Shown here: positions 10,360-21,428 of the stretch, in pieces
How positions within the stretch are numbered: the stretch's first letter is position 1
How the letters are laid out: every line of letters starts with the position of its first letter
DNA from: Polytrichum commune
Lineage: Eukaryota > Streptophyta > Polytrichopsida > Polytrichales > Polytrichaceae
Length of the DNA: 64,000 nt
Direction: 5' to 3'
Assembly (NCBI GenBank): GCA_950295325.1
Contig: OX485807.1
Span: 18,509,666 to 18,573,665 of the forward strand
Position numbers and translations under genes: made by a program
Notes under the pieces: model-generated
Seen by the model: the letters and a program-made list of their open reading frames with translations, nothing else
Databases searched by the model: none
Told to the model about the DNA's origin: nothing

Positions 10360-11994
10360 TTAAATCAGGTCTGCTTTGGAGGTGCTCACTAATGATTTGA
10401 TGCTCAGAGGTATGTTGCGCCATCCTATGTTGCGGCCTTTTCTGATTCGTATTTTGGTTTCCGGTGCTGCGATACTGACATACAGAGTACAAACGTGTTC
10501 CTCCTCCGGCGTCTTTTCCCAGTGTGAAAACCAGAGTCCTTGGTCCCATGTCTGGAAGGGGGTGTTGTGTTGATTGTTGAATATCAACACCTTGTGTAGT
10601 GCTTGGGCAGTTTCGTTAACTATGTGTTGTCGAGCCCGTGGAGCTGACCAGGGGACTCCTGCTAACTGTTCAGCTACATTGACTGCAGTGATAGTGTTGT
10701 GCAGTTGTTTGCTCTTATCCACCAGGAATTCTGTATGATTGAAGTTTTTGGTTAGAAACGGTAGGACTCGGAGTTTTTTCTTTTGGGAGGAGGGAGTACC
10801 AGGTATGTTGAGTACGCTCCAGAAATCGTCCGCCAGCCGACCCGAGCGGTAGCCCTGTCGCGTAAGCGGTGTTGATTCCGTCGTGATTTTCTCCTTTCCT
10901 TTGTCCGCTGTAGTTGTCATTGTTGGGGGTTTCTGTCGCCAGATGAAAGTTTGGGGAGTGCTCGGTTGCTGATTGCACGGAGATGGTGGAGGTGACTTGT
11001 ACCCTGTTCCTGGTGAGTTGAGGCGTGGGAAGTTTTCCTCATTAGGTTGTAACTCTGGTGGTGGGTCAGTGTCTTTTGCCTGTGGTACCACTTCTGCTGC
11101 TTTATCAGGTTCTACCGTCTGCGGTTGCAGGGCCGGTAGGCCCTGCGTTGAGTCTGTAGGATTGTCAGGTGGTGGTGGGGCGTCCTCCTTTGTCTCGAAT
11201 CGCTCCTCCAGGGTTACGTCTGGGCTCTCGTGTTGTTTCGCGCTCGTTTCGATTGGATGTGCTGGTGCGTTGGATGCAGGTTGAGCGTTGCGACTGGTTG
11301 CATTGCGGTGAGATTTGACGTCTTTCTTAGGGCAGTAGCGTACTAGGTGATCTCTGGAGCGGCATCGACCGCATTGGCTCGGGAGGCCACTATATTCCAG
11401 AGTATACTCTACCTCTCCCTCTCTGTCTAGCCTTGGTACAATTATTGTCTTTGGGAGGTTATTGAGGTCTTGCACTAGAAGTCGTATTCTGGGTCCATAC
11501 AATTTTGCGCGATACAGCTCGGAGTTATCAATTGCAATGACTTGTCCAATATGTTCGCCGATGGTCCTCAGGAAGGATTCTTCACGCAGGATTTGACACA
11601 AGCCCACAACTTGAAGCCAAACTGGGGAGTCGAGCTAGTCGTTGGCCTGGTGAGCTTTGGCGTCAAAGTGAGGCCGCCAGCTAGAGAACGATATGTTGGC
11701 CGCTTCACAGGTGAGGTCCGTCTGAGTGAGAGCATGTGTTCTGCCTGCTGGCGGACTAAAAGTAACCTCAAACAGATTAGTAGTTTTCATTGACAAAAGA
11801 AGTAATGAGGGGTGGAGGGTTTCCCGAGCCCAAGCTGTGATAGCTTTGAGCCCGGGATTCTTACCTTGGATTCTCCCTAGTAGAGAGACGTTTGTTTTTT
11901 CCGCGCATGTTGTTCGCAGGGAGGAGAGTAGCTCATCAGGAACCTTGATCTTTATCTTGTGTGCAGTGTCCTGAGCGGCTCCCGTGTCCGTCAT
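10360..11994 (-). pseudogene. LINE ORF1 (DUF4283-like, CCHC zinc knuckle)
   Basis: ORF1 encodes the RNA-binding protein of the LINE particle. It opens at 11994 (MTDTGAAQD) with a region like the plant LINE DUF4283 domain. It reads through one in-frame TAG between 11635 and 11607, and continues into 'SGLPSQCGRCRSRDHLVRYC', a CCHC zinc knuckle. A long proline-, glutamine- and acidic-rich linker follows, then a C-terminal region of about 150 residues (from 'RVLPFLTKNFNHTEFLVDK') that I do not recognise. The frame on both sides of the TAG is the same, so one substitution explains the break. ORF2 starts 164 bp downstream. Confidence 0.85.
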
Positions 11995-12378
11995 GGCGCC
12001 GGTAGGTGTTGAATGGTTGTGTCCTAGGAAAAGAGTTTGTGACGAATCTGCGAATCGAGTTCGGTGATCGGCTGCTGGTTTGGGAGGATCTTCTCTCCTA
12101 CCTGCGCAAATGATCGGCTCTTGTGGGTTGTTTCGACAAGGCTTGTGTGCTGTTACTTCCTTTCCACACTTCTCCAGCTCCCGATGTCTGCCAAAGCTGG
12201 TTTTTTACATCACTCGACGCGCCTTGTTTTCTTCAATCACACTATCGCTACATCGATCCTTGAATCCTCACTATCTACTTAGAAACATGCATTCTTCTTG
12301 AGGTCCGAGAAAAACGGATCTGGTCCGATATTTGCGGACCTCCCCGTCTCCCCCAGTCTGGCGCCTTCATCTGGCGCC

Positions 12379-12395
12379 GACTAGCGTGATGACCA
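12379..12395. repeat. 17-bp target-site duplication of the LINE (5' copy)
   Basis: Identical to 4229-4245. It covers the D loop to the 5' strand of the anticodon stem in the interrupted tRNA-Val sequence. Confidence 0.9.
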
Positions 12396-12411
12396 ACTAC
12401 ACCAACCAGAC
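12379..12411 (-). pseudogene. 5' part of the split tRNA-Val(CAC)
   Basis: The minus strand reads GTCTGGTTGGTGTAGTTGG and then TCATCACGCTAGTC: acceptor 5' strand, the A box, D arm and the first half of the anticodon stem. It stops where the LINE begins. The LINE therefore sits between the A and B boxes of one pol III promoter. The last 17 bases (12379-12395) are repeated at 4229-4245. Confidence 0.85.
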
Positions 12412-15400
12412 ATGTTAATTGGTATGGAAAATTACGCTTAAGTTGGTCTCAGTTTCATTTAGGTCCAGCATCCAAGAAACTTCGGAACCAAAATCAGTGT
12501 CTGGGGAGATTTTGGGGCATAATTGGTGAAAATTCTAGTGTTTCCAAGTCCAACCGATTGTATGTTGTGATCTTTCAATTTTTTTAATAGTTTGAGGTAT
12601 ATGCCATAGATTCCTCTCGAATAATCGGAAATCTTCTTGAACTCTTGAACTTCAACCAGTTTATCTGTAACTAGCGGCCACTTGTCCCAATTCATCCCCC
12701 AAAGCGCCCCCAACACCTGGCTTTTGGACACAATATTGAACCCAAGTTTTAAGTTTGGTTTCTCAAATGGGGTGGAGTGTTAGGGCACGGGTGATTAACA
12801 TACCGCCTCTTTGACTGATTTAGCCCCTTTTTTGAAGTCCAAATGAATTTGTGGTGTGCATGCAAATTGGTGGCCTAGACATGATAAATACTCCAGTACC
12901 AAATATAACAATTTGCACACTATAGGAATCTAGTACACATTTTTGAAATCACTCACCCATAGTTACTTTAATCGATCCCTCCCTAGACCCACACCCATTC
13001 CTCTACAAACATCTTCCTAAACCACCCCGACCCTCGTCCATAACCAACCTCGTTTTCTCAAAAAATTCCCCTCACTTCCACCCATAACAAACCCCCCCCC
13101 CCCCCCCACCACCCACCCACACACACACACACACACACAGCCAACACTCCACCATAAATGTCTTGAAAAAAATTGATCCTTTATCATTTTTTCATATGAT
13201 ATCAAATCAAACATACAAGAGGCCTGCCCTTAGCTACATCCCGATGTTTGCTCAAAACTAACCCCACTTTGTGCCGGAGACCCACTGCCGATTTGTGCCA
13301 GAGACAATCAAATGGTTTAAAAGCGTGCTCCACTTACGGAGTTAGGTCCCATGTAATGAAGAGTTTCTATTGGAGGATAGGTGTGAGGCTAGATGCAAAA
13401 GACCATGGACCCTACTTTGTGAATAGGTAAAAATGCAAAAAAGAATGCATATTGCGTACACATATTGCCATGTCTCATGGAAACACCCCAAGCTTGCAAG
13501 GCCGTGGATTTGGGGTGGGTCCACCACGAAGGAGAGTCATTGTAGGCCCAACAAGAGCGCTTGCCACTCAAGCCTCCTATGGAACTTGACCCTCTTAAGA
13601 AGCATGCATAGGGTGCATTGTTGGGAAGGAGATTGAATCAACACCCCATGGCCATATATAGATTAGAGCTATCCTTAAATCATTCAAAGAATCATGCTTT
13701 TGAAGGGAGGCTCGTCCTCCAATTTTGACAATTTATATTGTGAACCTACCTTGTCCTAAACTCTTAATCGTCTTGCTCCCAACTTAGAGTAGAAAGACCC
13801 ATTTCCGAACCCTTCCCAATATGAATACATAGAGTCCCCTAAACTCATGAAGTACCACAAATGTAGTTGTGATTTCTAACATGATGAAAATGTCATGAAG
13901 AATCACACTTGTAGCTATTGCATGCGGCACGACAGAAAAAAGCAAGTTAAAAGCGCATAGATGCGGGTTCCTTGAAAAGCATACAACTTGTACCCAGGTT
14001 TTCGTCTCCTAGTATCAGAACCAGGTCGACCTATGATGTGATGATAATGAGTTGGACGAGACTCTTGCCTTTGAAAATTCACAGTAATTTCAAAATTGAA
14101 GAGAAAAAAAAACAAACAAACAAAAAACAAACAAAACAAACAAACAAACATTTTATTGTTAAACATTCTGATACCAATTTCCAGACCTATGAAAAACCAC
14201 TCCAATATCACACATATACCACAATAATGCAAAATTGCTCAAGCTAACGGAAATAGTTCTGTCTACTCTCATCATGTTGTTTCAAGATGTTTCCGACTTC
14301 ATAGACGCTTGGGTGAGGGCCGCGCGAACGCGAGCCCCCGCTGCCATAAATTATGACGCGTATGCCTCCCAGAGGAAGATACTAGAGTCACCCGGCCCGA
14401 AGTGCAATGGGGCAGAATCCTCCAGGCCATCCGCCTTCTGGATCACGGATTGACCCCGCCCAGGTAAGTGAATTCATGATCTGCCGCTACCGATCTTGTA
14501 CGAGCCCTAGCTCTCGGGCTCTTCCATAGCTATGGGACAATTTAGAGGAACACAAGGGGGCTTCGTTGAATTGCTGCCTATCATCAAACCAATGCTTGTT
14601 TAGGGGATCATTGTCTACTAGCAAACTGTGCTTCCTGTTACAACCAACCCACAGCGCACTCATTCACGCTTCCTCGATCGGCAGATGCCGTCCCTTTCGT
14701 GACATTGTTTTGTTGAGGCTTTAACTGACTGACCCGGTTTGTTAACCAGATGCGTGTGCGAAACGATGGCCACGTGGAGTGGCACGTTTGAAACCGTGGA
14801 CTGCACGTTTGCGAATACCTGGATGGGTTTGTGGTGATGCGGGCGATGGAAGATTATATGGATGGGAGGCGCAGAGGTTCGTGGTGCGCGTGTTGTGTTC
14901 GCAGCTTACGTAGGTATAAAGCTGGGAGAGCCACAATCTTGGTACCTAGGCGTTGGAAAAGCTCAGTCGAACGCTGCTCGTGACGTGATTACAATTCTAA
15001 GTGCTCCTGCGTCGCGCTACCTGGTTCAGAAAGAAAAGCATTGAGCTGGAGGTAAACAGTTTACCGCTGACCCTTGGCCTCGTATGCAAGTGAGCTCTTT
15101 GCTTCGGGGTTCCATGTGCAATCAACTCCAACCGCATTGCAAACAGATATTCCTTTCCTCCTTCCATGAATAGTATTGCAAGAAAGTTGATAAATTTTTT
15201 TAAAAACAAAATTGCTTTGTTCGAATTATGTATTCGCACATGTTTGCATTGTGGCTTTAAACATGTATTAACACATGTTTGCAGTGACGACCGACACCTT
15301 GCATCTTTGCTGAATAACCTACACTGTTACTTTGGGCACTATAAGCAAGTTGCGCGCAGTCGTGCACCAAAGGGTCAAGAAACATGGTATTTTTTTTTGG

Positions 15401-17940
15401 GAGGGGGGGAGAAAGGGGTGGGCAAAGACCACATTCTGTCTCCATCCACAACGCCCATATATGTCTTACAAATCCTTATTGACCACGGATGTGGAAGAGC
15501 CGCAATCTTTGCAACGAGCCAATAAACCCCGCAGCAAGGCACGAGCACTTGATTTCGTTACAACCAGCATTCAACTTCAAGTAGCTAAATGCTTCGACAC
15601 AATTAAAATCGAAATCAACAAGTCATGACGACGCATTGTGATGTAGCCGTTAGCATGTGGACAGTAACTTGTGTCAAGACTGGAATACGATCTGCACTTC
15701 ATATTGAGCATTTTCGAGTCGTGATTTGAGGTAGGCATGCCGGCCGGGAGCTTGGAAATCAGGGTGAGGTATTTCTTGGTGTACATTGATACTTTCCAAT
15801 ATTACTCCCATATATACAGGGAGGGGTATTTCCCAGTACCAACCTGCCATGCCTATAGAGCATAACGAATGCATCCCAGTATTTGATCATAAATTGGAAT
15901 GGAGAAATGATATTCCCTCGACGAACAGGTGTGCAATGTCAATTACGGACTAGGGCGAGTTACCACTGATTGGATATGACCCAAATCCCCAATGACCACA
16001 GGTCAATCGCTTGAATATTCATACAAAGCGCATTGACACAGTCCAAGCACAGGCATAATTGTACTCGGTTCCTTGGGTATGGAAGCATATTTGATGATGC
16101 ACCAGAAGACGATGCCCACGTATGTTCATCGTACCCTAAAACAGAACAAGAGGGACCACTTACAAGAACAACAAAGGTCGGCTTGCAGGAAATCTCCTGA
16201 AAGAAAGCCAGAACTATTAAGTGGGACAAATACAAAGGTTTAAATGTGATTAAACATGGAAAAACTGCACATAATGGATGGCCAAGAATATACAAAAACA
16301 TTCATTAAGCAACATATGCATTCCAACCTTGCCAACAAGGCCATTGAAAGGACAATAAAACTTCTCTTCAAATTCTTAGAGGTTCAAGTGACCACCAAAT
16401 TTATTTCCTGCGTGATGAGACTTACAGATAATTTAAATTCATTAATTAACGTTGCATGAAACCTGATACATTTGTACAACTTCAAAATTTCCCCATCAGT
16501 CAAACGTTCGACTAACATGGAGCTCAAAATGAACCTAATTTGTATTAATTGTACAGACAAATGTGCCCTCGATAGACAGGACAGCTCATACATGCAAACC
16601 TCATTAATGTGCCACTTGGTAAGAGAACTTGCGTCAACTTATAGTTGTGTTCCAGTGTGAGGGTTGCAGCTTGTAAATTTCGGCAAAAGTCCTGCCCAAC
16701 AATACACTTTCAAAACCAAATTTGACACTACAATTGGATGATTTGTTAATGCAAATTTTAGAGTTTTCCTGCTTATCAAGAAGGTGGAAGAAAGCGTCAA
16801 CGGACTTATCTATTATTAATGCAAAGTCATTCTATATTGTAGCGATGGACTGCCCGTCAATCAAAACACCGATGCACTCCAAGTCTCCAATTAGGAGAGT
16901 ATTAGTTGGAGTGAAATTCGATATCTATGTAAACATAATCACTTCTATTGAGATGGAATATGCAGTTGATCTCACCTCACTTCTTTGACTCCAGCGCTTA
17001 GTACAAGCAAGGTCCGCATATGCGTCGTATGAAAAGTGTCTCTTTCCCCCCACCTCCTTGATCACTAGCATCTTCTCTCTGGACAAAAAATCACAAACAC
17101 AAAATTTTTGGACTGCGAGATACAAGCACCTATTACGAGGGCCGCTAGTTCCACTGCTTGCAAAACAGACAAGTTCAAGATAGCATGCATTAAATGCAAA
17201 GCAAGACAGACAAGTTCAAGAAAGCATGCATTGAATGCAACCCAGAGGAATTTCTCGTATCAAAATGGAAACAAGTGTAGATGGGTGGCTCGATTTCAAC
17301 CTCATTAGCACCAGCTGACCGCCTGTGATGTTCTGTTTCCTTCTCAGCCATGTTCTATACATCCTACCAAAATATGCAATCCTACTTTTCATTTCTGAAG
17401 AGCAAAAAACTTACTTTTTGTTCTGAATTTTTTGAAGGGGGTTTTTACCGGATATTCACAACTTCCACTTTCCAGAGGTTTGATAACAGAAACAAAAGAG
17501 GAAAGGAAACTCTGTAAATATGGGCATATGTTTATAGAAATGAAACAACCTAAACCCAGAGTTCACTATAAAAACTCCATATGGCATCAACAAGTAAACA
17601 AACAAACAAACAACACCACCACCTCTACACTCTCATGGCTACACACCAGATCCCTCGGTCCAGGGGAAGCGATTAAAATACTATGTGCTTCTCCATGCTG
17701 GAGAAGAAACAGCCAATCCCTCGCACACCCAATTGAGTAATTAGCCATAAAAGTTTGCGAGGTTGACCTTGTGCTACCAAATCCTATTCGCACGCGAGCA
17801 CCAAAGAATTTATGTTTAAGAAGCTGGACGGCCAATGATGTGGATTGTAACCTTTAGAGTTGTGGAGAGGCCAAACTCTGAAAGGAAGAGTGAAGAGCTA
17901 GCAAGAGTCCGAGAGGGAATGGGAGTGAGAGCAACATATG
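12412..17940. other. repeats and unrecognised DNA, no confident gene
   Basis: 12480-12690 is a diverged copy of the MITE family described at 26288-26848. 13092-13139 is a C run followed by a (CA)n microsatellite. 14108-14152 is AAAC-rich. 14280-14463 is a GC-richer block ending in CAG|GTAAGT, a consensus splice donor; it could be an exon of an unrecognised gene but has no domain I know. 15958-16145 on the minus strand reads 'AIDLWSLGIW', faintly like protein-kinase subdomain IX, but nothing else of a kinase is visible. The rest is featureless to me. Confidence 0.35.
13092..13139. repeat. poly-C followed by (CA)n microsatellite
   Basis: A run of about 16 C, then CCA/CCCA units, then about ten CA dinucleotides. 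Confidence 0.9.
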
Positions 17941-18219
17941 GCTACTGGATGTAATAGCGCAACATGGCTCCGCCACATCCTAGCATATTAGGGTTCCTTG
18001 TTCCAGACAATTGAAAAGTAATTAATCCTCTTAACGAGCTCACTTTGTTACAATACCTTATTGAAACGTATAATTTTGAAAGTTCTGAGATTGTGAAAAG
18101 ATGTAAGGGATTCCTTCTACTGCGTTCTGAACATTTACACCCGCCAAACATTCATGCCACCACAACAACCACTGAAGAAACGACAGATGCATAGGAGAGG
18201 TGTTTTCCATAAGAAAGGT

Positions 18220-18235
18220 GGTGTTAATAAACACC
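18220..18235 (-). promoter_or_regulatory. histone-type 3' stem-loop candidate (H2B copy 1)
   Basis: The minus strand reads GGTGTT-TATT-AACACC followed by ACC: a perfect 6-bp stem with a 4-base loop, 28 bases after the H2B stop codon. Size, position and the flanking ACC match the 3' stem-loop of replication-dependent histone mRNAs in animals and green algae. The fourth stem base is a purine, unlike the animal consensus. I see no purine-rich downstream element. The same 16 bases occur after copy 2. Confidence 0.5.
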
Positions 18236-18263
18236 ATATTTTTGTGTCGCGCCCAGAAAAAAC

Positions 18264-18780
18264 CTAAGCGCTTGTGAACTTCGTCACAGCCTTAGTTCCT
18301 TCCGATACAGCGTGCTTCGCCAACTCTCCGGGAAGAATCAAACGCACAGCAGTCTGAATCTCGCGACTAGTGATCGTCGGCTTCTTGTTGTACCGAGCAA
18401 GCCGAGCAGCCTCCTGCGCAAGCTTCTCGAAGATATCGTTGATGAAAGAGTTCATGATGCCCATCGCCTTCGATGAGATTCCAGTGTCAGGATGCACCTG
18501 CAGACAAACAAACCAAACCGTCAGATACATTCAACCCACAAAAGTAGCACCTCAGCAGAACAAACACCAAAAGATTCAAATAAATTTCGCAACAGATTAT
18601 TACCTGCTTCAACACCTTGTAGATGTAGATCTTGTAAGTCTCAGTGCTCTTCTTGTTCTTCTTCTTCTTGCCTCCCTCCTTGGATACGGGCTTCTTCTCC
18701 GCCTTCGCCTTGCCTACTGGCTTCTTCTCGGCCTTGGTCTTGGCGGCCTTCTGCTCGGCCTCTGCTGCCTTGGGAGCCAT
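18264..18780 (-). CDS. H2B: histone H2B, copy 1, with one intron
   Basis: Core histone H2B, which pairs with H2A in the nucleosome. Exon 1 is 18780-18604 (59 codons) and exon 2 is 18497-18264 (77 codons plus TAG); the 106-bp intron (18603-18498) is GT-AG and in phase 0. The 136-residue protein has a Lys/Ala-rich N-terminal tail, '[13 protein letters not shown]' at the end of exon 1, then '[18 protein letters not shown]', '[17 protein letters not shown]' and the C-terminal 'AVTKFTSA'. Length and sequence are those of plant H2B. Most plant H2B genes I know lack introns, so the split after KVLKQ is notable. A hairpin lies 28 bases past the stop (18220-18235). The copy at 25362-25878 encodes the same protein. 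Confidence 0.97.
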
Positions 18781-19028
18781 TGCTGCAAATGAAACTGAAA
18801 CTCTGAGAGCGTACTACGAAGCGAGAGAAATGGAAAACCTAGAAAGCAAGAGTGAGCGATGAGCGGATGTAAGCGAAAGTAAGATGGGAATGCGAAGTGG
18901 GCGAGTGGCTCTTATGGTGTGGCGAGCGTGGGAAAGAGTCTCTTTTGAATCTGGTTGTGGAGGGAAATTTGTAAATTGGAAGTGGCAGTGTAAAGGTCGC
19001 ATCCAATGGGAAGGACTCGCGCTCTAGG

Positions 19029-19036
19029 CACGGATC
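19029..19036 (-). promoter_or_regulatory. histone octamer-like site upstream of H2B copy 1
   Basis: The plus strand reads CACGGATC, one base off the plant histone-promoter octamer CGCGGATC, about 250 bp upstream of the ATG. A CCAAT motif lies at 19003-19007. The equivalent site in copy 2 (26127-26134) is a perfect match. Confidence 0.5.
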
Positions 19037-19119
19037 GACGATCGGACGGCTGGCGATACGGCGTGGAGACTGAGATCCACGGCCCAAGTTCATGGTGATT
19101 TGAACGGCTCAATGAACAG

Positions 19120-20718
19120 GGAGAACCGACCGCTAGTTACCGATTACTGTAACAGGTTGAGTTTGAGAAATAACCAGTTGAAGTTCAAGACTCCAGGAAA
19201 ATTACCCATCATTTTAGAGGAATCTATGGAATATACCTCATATTAGTAAAGAAAGACCAAAAGATCACAACATGTAACCGGTTGGACTTGGAAACACTAG
19301 GGTTTTGACTGATTATGTTCAAATATCTCTCCACACATTGGAATAACTCTCATTATGCTTCTACATGGCCTTGGTCATCCATGTCCAAGTTCCATTCGTG
19401 ATCCTAGTGTTTCATAACTAAATATTGTACTTAATTTCATTGACCTCGAACATAACATTACTTGCACTAGGATGTTGATCCCCAAATGTTGGGAATTGAA
19501 GCAAAAAATATTGTCTACTTATTGCGGTCCACCCTTGCAAAATGAACAGCACTCAAGCTACTTAGTTTGAGATTTGTTACCTTTGCAAGGGTGGATGCAA
19601 AGCGACAAACACGTGTGACAAACTATCAAAACATACCATGTTTTGTTTATTTTGAGGGGTCAATTAGCTTGTCAACCGGCTTGGCAAGTCATGCAACATC
19701 AGCATGCCTGCTACAAAAATCATACCTAATGTAAAAGCTAGCCATGTGCAGTACCAACCTAGGGGGAATATTCTCCTTTTAGAGAGGGACTTGATCCCTA
19801 TGTTGAGTGAAGTTGTGAACTTCCATAATTTGCATTGTACCAAAGGCATCCCACATCAAAAGGATTCAAAAAGATATGGCACATGTATTTTAGTGGAGGA
19901 CTATGGGGCACCTTTAATTTTGAAATAAAATAACACTCACACAAGATTATCATACAACAATCTATAACCTTTATTGAATGTTGTGTCCAATGTCTTCATA
20001 AATAGGTAAGATCAACTCTATTATGTAAACTTATATTTTGATAAACATTATGGGAAGGACGTGATGTTAGAATTTTTGTTTTCGTTATATATTTTTAATA
20101 TGGACCATTCCCCCATGCAACAGTGGGAGTTGCAGTGGAGGTCCCATTGCCATGCTCGTTGCTTGTTCAGAAATGACCTCTCCACTATGATGTTTGTAGC
20201 AATATGCAAGTGGAGGTGTTGTAAGGTATGTGGTCTCATTGCGGGCACCTCCAACTCCACATACAGTTTTGACCATTGGAGTAAGTCAAGGATTGTCTCT
20301 TCCAATTAACATTTGCAAATATCATAATTCGTCATTTCAAGTTTCAAAGTTGAGGGGGAGGGGAAGATGCAACATGTACAAGAGGTAAAAGCGGAAACTA
20401 ACATTCTCCACAAGTGATCTTGTAAACCCTTTCAATTGCGTTAACAATTAAATATAAAACAATCAATATATTTTGAGCACATAGTTTGTTGTAACACGTG
20501 TCTTTTGGTGTCCATTCTTAACTACGAGCATGCACAAATACCACTCAACATATAGGTCCCCAATCAAGAAATTGGACCACACATGATTTGCCTACCTTAT
20601 TGTCACAATTCATAAATAGACCCACAATAATTTCATTAGAATTACAAAACGTGGAATTAGACCCAAAGATACAATAGGAACCCTAAACTTTGCAATTTTT
20701 CGGTTGGAGCCCATTTAG
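19120..20718. other. MITE-family fragment and unrecognised spacer
   Basis: 19140-19316 is an inverted, diverged fragment of the family at 26288-26848 (shared 'TAACCGGTTGGACTTGGAAACACTAG'-type segment in reverse orientation). 19320-20718 is AT-rich with only short frames and nothing I recognise. Confidence 0.4.
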
Positions 20719-20984
20719 GTGTATAGCAGAGCCCTACATTGGGTGCCCATACCCATGCCCATGGGTTTTGGGTGGGCATGGGTGCGATATTATTGTTCAT
20801 GGGTGGGCATGGCTGTAATATTATTGTTCATGAGTGGGCATGGGTGGGCAAGGGTGCGATATTATTGATCATGGGTTCGATATTATAATGGGTGGGCATG
20901 GGTTATCATGAGATCATTGCAACGGTGAGCTTAGCATTGCCAATGAATTGGGGTACCACTGCTAAATTCAATATTCTCTTGTGG

Positions 20985-21175
20985 TGGAAGTTGAAAGGAG
21001 CCCCCACATTCCCCATCATGTCGCACGTGCGGTTTTGTGCATCCCTGCATCCAACTCCAAATCGGAGTCAAACTTCTCGGATGCAGGGAATACGCTAACC
21101 AAGAAGCGCTCCGGGCTGAAGCCAACGATACTGAACGACCTTTTATTTGTCCAATCCAATCAAGACTTGGTGTAG
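20985..21175 (+). pseudogene. hAT transposase C-terminal dimerisation domain fragment
   Basis: The plus-strand frame reads 'VARAVLCIPASNSKSESNF' followed by 'SDAGNTLTKKRSGLKP', matching the hATC signature in which an S-E-R-x-F-S motif precedes AGN and K/R-x-x-L-x-P. Here the usual SER is SES. Upstream coding is in another frame (20931-20990), so it is frameshifted, and the catalytic RNase H-like domain is missing. It terminates at 21175. Confidence 0.85.
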
Positions 21176-21237
21176 GCGGGTAATACACATTACACAATTT
21201 TTGAATACATGGGCGCACTTTGAATAGCATGGGTGGG

Positions 21238-21356
21238 CACATGTCATGCTATGTGTGGGCATGGGTGGGCATGGGTGCGCACATGTCATGCTATGTGTGG
21301 GCATGGGTGGGCATGGGTGCGCACATGCCATGCTATGGGTGGGCATGGGTGGGCAT
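21238..21356. repeat. 42-bp tandem repeat (about 2.8 copies) inside the hAT element
   Basis: Units start CACATGTCATGCTATG and contain TGGGCATGGGTGGGCATGGG. Two are identical and the third is slightly diverged. A related, looser array of TGGGCATGGGTGCGATATTA lies near the other end (20750-20900). hAT transposases bind such subterminal repeats. Confidence 0.85.
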
Positions 21357-21428
21357 AGGTTGCTGTTGATGGGCATGGTCTGGGTATGGGTGCAATTTAA
21401 AAGGAAAATGTTGGGCTTTGGTGTATAG

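Larger units (their letters stand above)
4246..12378 (-). mobile_element. full-length L1-type LINE inserted in tRNA-Val
   Basis: The element spans 8133 bp on the minus strand between perfect 17-bp duplications. Its 5' end starts with GGCGCCAGATGAAGGCGCC, followed by a ~384-bp 5' UTR, ORF1 and ORF2 and a ~330-bp 3' UTR. The 3' end has no poly(A); it ends in a small hairpin (CCTC-GGT-GAGG) and TATTCA. Domain order (DUF4283-like plus CCHC in ORF1; endonuclease, reverse transcriptase and zf-RVT in ORF2) fits plant L1-group LINEs. Both ORFs carry single in-frame TAG stops, and ORF2 has two frameshifts, so this copy is not autonomous although its ends are intact. Confidence 0.9.
20727..21420 (+). 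mobile_element. 694-bp hAT-type element with transposase C-terminal remnant
   Basis: The element is bounded by short terminal inverted repeats, CAGAGCCCTACATT at the left and, in reverse, CAAAGCCCAACATT at the right (12 of 14 match). It is flanked by a perfect 8-bp duplication GTGTATAG (20719-20726 and 21421-21428), as expected for hAT transposons. Both ends are packed with ACCCATGCCCA/TGGGCATGGGT subterminal repeats. Inside is the dimerisation-domain remnant of a hAT transposase. It is too short to be autonomous. Confidence 0.9.

Noticed and set aside
15958-16145. Minus-strand 'AIDLWSLGIW' as a protein kinase fragment
   Set aside because: One short resemblance only; no glycine loop, catalytic loop or DFG nearby.
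18370-18792. Plus-strand frames over the H2B genes (also 25468-25896)
   Set aside because: Leu/Ser-rich shadows of the Lys-rich H2B coding strand; repeated only because the gene is duplicated.
21238-21356. 42-bp direct repeats as a CRISPR-like array
   Set aside because: Units are contiguous with no unique spacers and lie inside a hAT element in a plant genome.
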